DNA from: Takakia lepidozioides
Lineage: Eukaryota; Streptophyta; Takakiopsida; Takakiales; Takakiaceae
Assembly (NCBI GenBank): GCA_030704615.1
Contig: CM060733.1
Span: 47,058,001 to 47,122,000, forward strand
DNA length: 64,000 nucleotides
Direction: 5' to 3'
The notes under the pieces are model-generated. The model was not told the origin of the DNA. It did no database searches and saw only the letters and a list, made by a program, of their open reading frames with translations. Positions 1-9,034 of this stretch are shown here, piece after piece (within the stretch, counting starts at the first letter, position 1; every line of letters starts with the position of its first letter). The position numbers were made by a program, and so were the translations under genes.

Positions 1-2
1 CC

Positions 3-1416
3 CGGATGGCCAAGCTGTGCCAGAAGTTCTTCCAAAGGGAAGACGCTAGGCTGGAACAAATTCGAGGACAACTACTGGAGTTGGGTGTTCGGGTTCTGTA
101 ATAATTTCCTCTCTGATGCAGGGACACTTCTGCTTTTTCAGTCATGTGACAAAGATAGTCGTCGGGCATTGGCATCATACGCGCACATGGAATTGTGTGA
201 ACAGCCTCTACCTTGTGAAAGGGGGTTTCCCTGGTCAGCTGGTATGTCGTCTCCCTTCTGCTTGTGCTTTCATGATGAGTTTCAATGTTCTCTGCAGCTC
301 CACTCTAGAAGAATCTGTCATGATCGACACCGATCATCACCGATTCGTGATAAAAATGATTGTTTTATGCCTGAGTTCTGAATAGCCGATGTACACACTT
401 CCACTATAGATTGTGTTTACCACACTAACCTGCTATCTTTGGCAGACAAGGATGTTCGAGGCGATCTGCCTGCGGAGGATTCGCACCTCAAAGACACCAT
501 CCTCCATCCGCAGCTTTGAGATTTCTGACCAGGGTTGTTTCGTCAACCCCCCCTATGAGCCGCATGTCGATGACATTTTGTACAACTTCAGTCTAGTCAG
601 ACTCTGAAGAGACCAGATGGCACTCCCTAGAGAGGTGCAAAGGAAAAATCCCCAGCATTCATGCAAATACTGTTGGAGTCATGCAGCCACCACTCTGCAC
701 GGGTGGTCGATCTTTCTGTGTCCACAGGTTCGTTCTCTCCCTTCCGAATTGATTTTCTTTCACCAGTTCCATCTGCTTAAATCCCCCCACCAAACTGTTC
801 ATATCCTCCTGTCTGGTGCAGGAGCAACTACTCATGAGACAAGTGAACTATCATCTATTCTCCCACCGGGTATATGAAGGGAAGTTGTTCATAGTGAACT
901 TACCATGCATGCAAGGCAGGCAGATGAAGCCTTTTTGGCATGGAGGGTGATTCTGACCTCTACAACACAGTGCTCCTCCCCCTTTTGTCTGGCTCCACTT
1001 CAGGCACACAGACTGATCGGATTCAAATTCGAAATGATGACGGTCCCGAAGATAAGCAGGTCGACAACGACTTTTCATGTGAGTAAGTGCTAAACCTACT
1101 TTGGGAGCCATACTCAATTTCTCAATAACATCAAAGTTACAGTAATAACTTTTTCAGGCTGTCTTTCAGGAAAGGCAGTGGTGGATCTTCAGGAGATACA
1201 GTCATTTGTGGCGAGTCTGTTTTCAACAGCCCCCTTTCCAATTTTGTGCTTCCTGATTATGCCGAAGCAATGGCACTTCACGCGGCCGAGTCCCTATCCC
1301 CTGAATTTTTACTGCCCGGCCGTAGGTGTAGCCAGCGTAGATCCGGAGTTCTTAAATACTTAGACTTAGAGGCAGAGGAAGCGGGGATACATTGTACTGA
1401 CTCTGAGTCAGACTGA
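3..1416 (+). CDS. 3' exons of an unrecognised repeat-borne gene (5' end outside window)
   Basis: A chain of exon-like segments can be joined in phase: 3-92 (30 codons, starting RMAKLCQKFFQRED, then a GT), 446 to about 590 (after a TTTGGCAG acceptor, phase 0), about 928-1082 (ends GA before GTAAGT) and 1170-1416 (after CTTTCAG; the split GA|G codon fits). The C-terminus has a short basic patch (GRRCSQRRS) followed by an acidic tail ending DSESD and a TGA at 1414-1416. The terminal exon is conserved in the second copy of this repeat at about 47.08-47.34 kb on the - strand, where most substitutions keep the same frame; that supports real coding. I recognise no domain. A transposon-encoded protein is the likeliest identity, because the exon and its 3' flank are duplicated together. 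The exon from 446 to the one ending at 1082 is the weakest join. Confidence 0.42.
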
Positions 1417-2135
1417 ACTATGTTCTTTTAATATTCTGTTTCAACCTCTTTGGAAAATGTTGAATCCCCTTCCTCCACCGTTGTTGTTCCTTTGGAAAGA
1501 AAAATAATCAAAGAATCAACTACCATTTATATTGCAATATGTATCAATCCATCTCACAAACCTCCCTCACTCTTGTCATATCCATTGTGCTTTCATCTAC
1601 AGTGTATTCATGCGTGCTCCATTCATGAATGTTTTCCTTTGTTCAACATCCATTGTACATCCATCCTCTGTACTCTTTAATCCACCCCACAAACCTACCA
1701 CACTCATGTCATATACGTTGTGCATTCGTCTAAAGTTTTAGTCATGCATCTTCCTGTCATGAATGTATTCCATTGCTCAACATCCATTATACATTCATCC
1801 ATTTGACTCTTATCCATCCCTCATTCATCCATCTACATTCATTTTTCACACTCATCCATCTGTTTATCATCCAACTGTACATTCATCCATTCTTTATTCA
1901 TCTGTTGCTTTCAGGTGAGAATGACCACTGCCTTTTATTATGTCGTCCAGCTTGTTTCCGCAGTAAAGGGTGCCAATACGCGGGAATACACTCCACTTCT
2001 TCCTGGGCGCGTGGTGACGCGGTCTTCAAGTGTGATGACGTGGAGTGAGCCCCGTGATGTGGCATTGGCACAAGGTGACGTGGCGTGAGCGGAGTTGCGC
2101 TCACGCGCTCACGTGACCAGGCTAACGCCGAGGCA
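1170..2135 (+). repeat. Dispersed repeat, copy A (terminal exon plus 3' flank)
   Basis: This stretch reappears in reverse orientation at about 46371-47345. Shared landmarks in order are the terminal coding exon ending DSESD, a long tract of degenerate CATCCATT/TTCATCCATC units (about 1530-1910), the segment after TTGCTTTCAGGTGAGAATGA, and a GTGAGCG/ACGTGGCG-rich end that stops near GAGGCATCCCT. The two copies therefore share at least 0.95 kb, and the unit is a mobile or segmentally duplicated element rather than unique gene sequence. No terminal inverted repeats or target duplication could be fixed by eye. Confidence 0.6.
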
Positions 2136-2169
2136 TCCCTGCTTGGAACTCTATTTGTTGAATCTCTTG

Positions 2170-2340
2170 ATGTCCTTGAAGGGGGGCTGCTATTTCATGA
2201 GCCATGAGCCATGAGCGGCATGAGCCATGAGCAGAGTCGTAAGTGTGGAAAAAAACATGAGCAGCACTATTTTCCGGAAATGAGTGTCCGCGGGAATAGG
2301 GTTTAGGGTGCCACGGTCATAGGGGGAGAAGGACCTCCCG
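2170..2340. repeat. ATGAGC short tandem repeat unit, first occurrence
   Basis: The sequence GCTATTTCATGAGC is followed by repeated CATGAGC and GGCATGAGC units, then by a CGCGGGAATAGGGTTT segment. The same order (GCTATTTCATGAGC, GGCATGAGC repeats, then CGCGGTAATAGGG segments) recurs at 53975-54345, so this is a dispersed repeat family. No coding capacity is evident. Confidence 0.5.
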
Positions 2341-2644
2341 ATGAAGGAGGTTCGGCAATGTTATTTAGAATTATATATTGAAAGGCAATGTTTCGCGAAT
2401 GGTAGGGTGGTATTGCTCTGTACAATGGGGGCCCATTTCAGCCTACCAGCCATTTGCAAAATTCACCCACACTCCCAATCCCAAACGAAATGAGCAATGA
2501 CGCATTCTCGGAACAATGGACACAGAATAGAATAAAAAGAGGGCACAATGAGGTTTTTATTGATCCACATGAATTGCATTTGAAGCACGTCTACTGTGCT
2601 GATTGTGCCCTCAAATCTTGAGCCCTGTGCCTACTGAATACAAG
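2341..2644. other. No gene seen
   Basis: AT-mixed single-copy-looking sequence between the ATGAGC repeat and the decayed coding region. I see no credible open frame, hairpin array or RNA gene here. Confidence 0.4.
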
Positions 2645-3743
2645 TCACGTTGTCAATGGGACTTCGACTGCTCTCAGAACTAGCTCATGAGTCCTGGGGC
2701 TCCTCCATGTAAAGTCGATTGCAGCCGTTGTACCGCCCCTAGTGATGTTCACCACAATGTCCTGCCCTTCAATCATACCACCATCGAATATGGAAATCTT
2801 CACGTTTTCGTCGTCCACACCAATGCGAATGTCCCCATACAATGGAGAAGAGGAGCGCACTCCTCGAGGAGAATAGGTCTCTCCGATGGAGTCCACCCAC
2901 GTCCAGTGGCAGCAGTTCCACCGCAACAGCATAGCAGTGCGCCTTCTTCTGCATGGGTGACCGTCGTAGCTGGGAAAATCGGAATCGAGGATGCGCAGGA
3001 GCCACGGACTCCTCAAACCAAGATCGTCACCCCCGCTCGAAGGCGTAGTGGCCTACGATATACTCAAAAGCCACCAATGTTTCCACAATCGAACCAGTAT
3101 CTTCTGTGTAATCTGTGTACCAGATAACAATGTCTCCCGATGTGGCCGAATACATTGCATAATCGATGCCTCCAAAGGGGCAGTCGTCCCGGTTCCGGAA
3201 GCACGGCATCCTTGCAAAGGAGGACCTGAGGACGACTTGGATGCCGATGACCTTGCGGACAGCTACGAAGCCCTTAGATTTTGGAAAAGATACGAAGCGG
3301 AAGAGCAGTCCGGCCTCCAAAATGGAGCATCTGGGTCACACGTACCCACCGACGGAGGTGGAACGTGTTCATCACGCCAGCGGTGGATGAAGCCATACAT
3401 CTTTCTCATCAACAAGTTATAGTTTGAGATCTGCCACCGAAGTCCATCCCCCCGGATGGAAATTCGGCGCCGCATTTACATCGAAGAGGGGATGGACTTC
3501 GTCGTGTCCAGTGGCTATCGGCCCACCTGGCAGTGACTGCCCATAGTTTGCATGGCAGGGTAGGAAACTGAAACGGCTACATTCATGCAGCAGCCAATCT
3601 TCATCGGTCCAGGATCCTGTACGGGGGAAATTTAAATGTGCCCTGGAGTGTGCCCTGGAATGTACCTCACTTCTGTATGACTGTGTTTCATTGTGTTGAA
3701 TAACTCTCGGATTTGGCCCACTGTTTACAATTTGATGTCTCAT
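2645..3743 (-). pseudogene. Decayed intronless coding region, unrecognised
   Basis: On the - strand, consecutive frames carry protein-like sequence that hands over from one frame to the next without intron signals: about 3743-3420 (contains HECSRFSFLPCHANYGQSLP), 3410-3263 (contains MRKMYGFIHRWRDEHVPP), 3290-3027 (contains GGIDYAMYSATSGDIVIWY) and 3016-2645 (contains GDIRIGVDDENVKISIFDGG). The hand-overs imply about three frameshifts, so it is probably dead or carries sequencing indels. I do not recognise the family. A similar phrase (GHYEFQRG, then INYAMWYV) is readable on the - strand near 44.5-44.6 kb, suggesting a second relic of the same family. The 5' end may run into the N gap at 3787. 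Confidence 0.35.
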
Positions 3744-3786
3744 TTCTACAATTTGTCTGTCTGGTTGAATAAAGCAGAGTAACCGG

Positions 3787-4286
3787 NNNNNNNNNNNNNN
3801 NNNNNNNNNNNNNNNNNNNNNNNNNNNNNNNNNNNNNNNNNNNNNNNNNNNNNNNNNNNNNNNNNNNNNNNNNNNNNNNNNNNNNNNNNNNNNNNNNNNN
3901 NNNNNNNNNNNNNNNNNNNNNNNNNNNNNNNNNNNNNNNNNNNNNNNNNNNNNNNNNNNNNNNNNNNNNNNNNNNNNNNNNNNNNNNNNNNNNNNNNNNN
4001 NNNNNNNNNNNNNNNNNNNNNNNNNNNNNNNNNNNNNNNNNNNNNNNNNNNNNNNNNNNNNNNNNNNNNNNNNNNNNNNNNNNNNNNNNNNNNNNNNNNN
4101 NNNNNNNNNNNNNNNNNNNNNNNNNNNNNNNNNNNNNNNNNNNNNNNNNNNNNNNNNNNNNNNNNNNNNNNNNNNNNNNNNNNNNNNNNNNNNNNNNNNN
4201 NNNNNNNNNNNNNNNNNNNNNNNNNNNNNNNNNNNNNNNNNNNNNNNNNNNNNNNNNNNNNNNNNNNNNNNNNNNNNNNNNNNNNN
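3787..4286. other. Assembly gap (500 N)
   Basis: Exactly 500 Ns, a scaffold gap of conventional size. The flank on the right begins directly in TGTAACCC satellite, so the gap probably sits in unresolved repeat. Confidence 0.95.
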
Positions 4287-4490
4287 CCTCGTGTAACCCC
4301 ATCATCCCTGTAACCCTCAGCACGTCAGCCCTGTGTAACCCTCATTGTGTAACTCTCACATTGTAACCCCACCATGTAACCTTGATACTGTGTCAATCCC
4401 CTCCGTGTAACCCCCAATCGTGTCACTCCTAGCTTGTGTCACCCCATCGTTTATCCCCAACGCATGTCACCCCTGTTTGTGTAGCCCCTT
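4287..4490. repeat. TGTAACCC minisatellite, array 1
   Basis: Degenerate units of the form GTGTAACCCnnn, with TGTCACCC variants, at 8-20 bp spacing. It is the same family as the arrays at 7.59-8.87, 9.36-9.52 and 14.69-15.13 kb, and the reverse complement of the GGGTTACA arrays elsewhere. Confidence 0.85.
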
Positions 4491-4627
4491 GGTGCCCGGC
4501 AAAAATTGGCGGGCTCCGAGAGGTGTCAGATATTTTGAATTCAAACCTGGGTTACACGATTCGGTGACATCAAAACCCACGTATAACTCCATCATCGCGC
4601 GTCATTTTCACCAGGTGCGCAGACGTC

Positions 4628-7450
4628 GTGCGGTCCCGAGGGCTCCGCTGCTTTGCCCGCGTGTGTTCTGCGATTTGTACTATACTGGTGGTACTGTTGG
4701 CGGTAATGGCGTGTGCTGCAGCGAAGGTGCTAGACGAGGAACGCAAAGCAGCATTGGAATCAAATGGTTTGAAAGACGAGGCGGGAGAACTCTGTCATTT
4801 GCAGCATTTGGTATCTCATTTGAAATGCATCCTACAACTGCCCATAGACGGGCTTTTCAATCACACAAACCTCCGTTGGATATGCCAGGTTTTCCAGGGA
4901 AAAGAGAAACGGATATCCATCGAAGTAGTTGTCGTTCCATGGTCTCACATTCCTGATTTTCTGGAGGGAGAAACGAGTAGAGTGGATGGGAAGACCCAAT
5001 TTTATGTTCAAGATCGAAGGTACCATGAGTTGCCAGATCTGACGACACCGCGTGCAAACAGTTATTGTCAGTGGCATAAGTAAGTCACTTACGAGGGTTG
5101 TATAACATTCCCAGCCCCACTTCTTTCTGCTGGCCTAGCAAAGTCGTATATGGCGATAACCCTCCTCGTTTTGTATGCTTTCTTTGTAGGCACCACTGCT
5201 GCTACGGCATCCTGCGATGCAACATTTGGGACCAACGAAAATAAGGTATTCGTGTCACGCTTTACCTTTCATTGCATTCTGAAATGTGAGTGTCATGCAA
5301 CTATTTCCAATATTACAACACTCACCTTATTCATTTTTGTACCATTGCGACATTGCAGTTCCCAATGTATACCATGATGGTGTTCGACGAATGACTCAAC
5401 GACATACTTGTTGCTTATATTATATCAGTGAGAAATAAAACGACTGACCTGAGCCCCTGGATGAAACGTCTTCGCGACCGACTTCTTCAGAGCAAACCAG
5501 ATTGGAGGCCAAATGCTTTTGTTGTCGACGATGCAGACGCAGAAATCAATGTTATCAGGTACACGGCTAGAAGTTACAATGTTCTGAGTCACACAGTAAT
5601 TTACACTACAATTTGCATGCATGAGGGGTTTCATGGATCGGGCTACACTGCTGCTAGTTACACTGAGAATCACAGTAAGAGTTAAACTGCCAATTACACG
5701 AGGGGGTGCATTGCTGCTTGTAACACTTGGAGTTACACTGTAAGTTAATCGAGGGGTTACATGGATTGGGTTGCAGTGTTGTCTGTTATACTGAGGGTTA
5801 TACTATCAGTTAGACAGATGGTTACACTGCCTTGAGTTGGACGGAGAGTTACACTGCTGTGGGTTAGACCGAGGGTTACACTGCTATGAGGTAGACAGAG
5901 GGTTACACTGCGAGTTACACGGCGTGTCATCTGCAATTTTGCATGGATTAGGTTGCACTGCTATAGCCTGTGAGTTACACTGGGAGCATCACAGAGGGTT
6001 ATATGGGTTGGGTCGCTCTGAGAGTTACACGGTGTAACATGGATTGCGTTACAGCGTTGCGAGGGGTTATATGCGTTGGGTTACACTGCTGTGAGTTTCA
6101 CTGATAGTTACATGGCCAGATGCACGAGGGATTACATGAGTCACACTACTAAGAGTCGCACTACTAAGAATCACACTTCGAAGAGTCACACTGCGAAGAG
6201 TTACACTGCTAAGAGTTACACTGACAAGAGTTACACTGCTAAGAGTTACACTGCAAGGAGTTACACTGATGGATTGGGTGGCATTTGATGTGTGTGCGTG
6301 CAGGGAATCGTTTGGGGATGTAGCGATATTTCTATGCCTTTGGCATGTTCGCCGCGCTTGGCTGAAACATTCGTGGCGTAAGATGCCCGATCCATACACT
6401 CGCAATGTTGCTTTAAAACAGCTTGGCGACGTAATGTACGGCATTAACGCCTGTGTGGGAGTCACCCCAGAAGAGTGGGCGCTGGAGCGATTGGAAGATT
6501 TGCATTATTCCTATCCGCTTGCGTGTGACTTCCTACATTACATCAGAATGGAATGGGTCCCAAAACTGAGCATGTGGATCACGGGGGCTCGAAATATTCC
6601 CCATGCAAGTCAGGATACTAATGCCGCAATTGAATCTTGGCACAGAAATTTGAAGGCTCGTTTACGCTCGGGAAAGCAAAGGCTTGATGGCAGGAGAATT
6701 GATTGGCTGATCAGCGAACTCGTGGGTCCTGTTCTAACCCACTATTGGTATAGAGACAACTTGAAATCGAAAGGCTTCAAAATGAATGTACGACAGGAGG
6801 AATTTATCAGCAATGTTGTTTGGACTGCGAGGGAGATCCCTGACGTCAATGTTCATTTGCCCACTATTCCTGGTCATCCGGCGATTGTGGATAGTGTTCA
6901 AACGGCTGGTCAAAGCTACACAATCTATGCACCTGCAACCACCTAGGCTTGTTGCGATTGTCCATGGGCTTTGAAGGGTAACTTTAGCAAACATCAAATC
7001 TGCATTCTTCAATTAATGAAGCCAAATCTGAAGGAAGGGCTTATTGTGAAGCTCTGTGGCACAAAGCTCGGGACCATTCATGGAGGTCTTGACATGTTGA
7101 TGAAATCGGAACTTCCAGATATTGATGCAGAGGAGGAAGTTGTGAATCTAGCAGAGCCTACGGAGTGCTCAGCATCATCCCAGCGTGGTCGGCAGGAGCC
7201 GTCGGATGTTTCATCAATTGAATCTGAGATGAAGTCCCTGTCGCTTCTTGGCAATGAGAGTGAAACAATGCGCAAACATCTGCTTGCCGAGCTTCGTTGT
7301 GTTCGTGGAAGGTTGTCCACTTTACAAGTCAGAATCGACAAAGGTCTGTTGCACCCTCTTCAGGCAGTTCCATTTATAAAAAATGATGATGGAAACAACA
7401 TGTCCCTTACCAGGAAAATGGATTTTGTAGACCGGTTCCATAGTAAGTGA
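4628..7450 (+). pseudogene. MULE-type transposase with SWIM zinc finger, disrupted
   Basis: Exon-like pieces: 4628-5081 (contains GEKEKR-type basic stretch and ends CQWHK), about 5190-5246 (ATFGTNENK), 5359-5558 (FPMYTMMVFDE, then VVDDADAEINVIR), 6304-6946 (IFLCLWHVRRAWLK, ARNIPHASQDTNAAIESWH, DWLISELVGPVLTHYWY), and 6947-7450 (CDCPWALKGNFSKHQIC plus a variable tail). This order matches plant MULE/SWIM transposases: DDE-type core, an H-containing helix, then SWIM zinc finger. The joins 5246/5359 and 5558/6304 keep frame, the latter splitting an arginine codon (AG|G). It is broken: TGA at 5392-5394 where the family usually has W, TAG at 6944-6946, a probable frameshift before 5190, and serine replacing the third SWIM cysteine (NFSKH). 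The usual DNA-binding N-terminus is missing or very short. The 745-bp intron 5559-6303 is mostly GGGTTACA satellite. Confidence 0.8.
5565..6265. repeat. GGGTTACA/GAGTTACAC minisatellite inside the transposase intron
   Basis: Dozens of degenerate units such as GAGGGTTACACTG and AAGAGTTACACTG. Units near 6170-6265 are the most regular (12-bp steps of GAGTTACACTGC type). The array lies within the intron between the AG|GTAC donor at 5558/5559 and the GCAG acceptor ending at 6303, so it would be transcribed and removed by splicing if the gene were expressed. Confidence 0.85.
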
Positions 7451-7589
7451 CCATTGAGTCCATTGGCAGTGACACTTATTTTGTGATCGCCAGGTTTAAT
7501 ATGAAGTACATGTCTATTCATGGGTTGTTATTCACTTTGCCATTCCATCCACATTCAACCTATGTAACCCACTCAATGGGACACCCACG

Positions 7590-8870
7590 GGCCGGGGTGA
7601 CACAACGGAGGGTTACACCATCTGGGGTTTCATAACGTAACATAGCTCTACTTAGTGTAACTCGCATCTGTGGTACTCCACACAGTGTAACACAGACGAG
7701 TGTAACCCTCTTCAGTGTAACTCATTGTGGTGTAACTCCAAGTGTAAACTGCAATGTAACTATCAACAGTGTAACCCAGTATATAACCCCATAGAATATT
7801 GCTGTCAGTGAGTGGTGTAACTCTAAGAATTATAAGTTGATGACTACAGTGTGACTACAGGGTCTGGGTTAGTCTGTCGGGGTTACATGACCCTTCAATA
7901 CAGAGTGGGAAGACGTTGAAGTCGAGCACCTTTAGTCGCCAACACTAGCCCCTGCATGTGTAACCCCTCTATGTGCAACCCCTCTATGTGTAACCCACCG
8001 TGCATGTGTAACCCCTCTATGTGTAACCTAATTTGTGTGTAACCCACCCTGTATATGTAACCCATGGACGTGTAATCCATGAGATAGATAATCATTCCGT
8101 TCAACCTATGTTATGGACCAGTGTAGCCCTCCGGAGTGTAACTTGTTGTTGTGTAACCCCAAGAAGTATGTATCCCGACCACATGTGACCCCCACTGTTG
8201 TCACCCCATCGCATGTAACCCATTGTACAATTTGGGGTGCATGCTGTAAACCCCGATGCTACATCGCCCCATCTTATGTATCCCCACAACACGTAGCCCT
8301 TGTATAGGCAACCCTGCCCACTGTCACTGTGCACAGTGTAACTCAGAACTGTGTAACCCTCGAGTGAGTGTAACCCAGAGTGTTGTAACTCCAAGAAGTA
8401 TGTAACCCGACCAGATGTTACCCCCACTATTGTGACCCCATCGTATGTAACCATAGCCCTCATGTATGTAACCCCATGTAGTATAACTCTGAGAACTTCA
8501 GTGCACAAAAACTTCAATGCGAAAAATAAATAAATAAATAAATAAAAATGGGGTTACATGCCACGAAACTCTAGTGTTTCAGCTACGTGACCCTGACATA
8601 GCCAAGAAGGCCCAACCATGTAACCCTGAGAGGCCCATTGCATGTAACCCATAAGTGTAACCCCACGTTGTGAGACCCGGCACGGTGTAACCCATCACTT
8701 ATGTGTGAACCCACAGAGTGTAAGCTTATTGCCCCAGGGCCCCAAGGTGTACCCAAGTACTTGTCTATGACTCCACTTCATGTAATCCAATAAGGTGTAT
8801 CCCTATGTAAGCCCATTGCATGAAACCCAAACTGTGAAGTGTTACGAACAAACCACATAGAAGCAAAAAA
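7590..8870. repeat. TGTAACCC minisatellite, array 2
   Basis: Long array of GTGTAACCCn units on the + strand with spacers of 4-20 bp. It includes near-repeats such as CATGTGTAACCCCTCTATG around 7955-8060 and a duplicated block near 8130-8215 versus 8375-8460 (shared text AAGAAGTATGTA, CCGACCA, CATCGCATGTAACCC). There is an AAATA-rich patch at 8521-8550. Open frames here are by-products of the repeat. Confidence 0.85.
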
Positions 8871-9034
8871 TGCATCAAGAGACGCTATTTATTTCTTTGG
8901 CCATTTGACCAAGTCTTTGTCCATCTCGTCACACAACCAACTAATCATATGAGTACGGGAAGCTATCATGGTTGACTCGTCGAACCAACTTGCAGTAAAA
9001 ACCCGCCTATGACGGGTTCGATCTTCTGTGGTTT

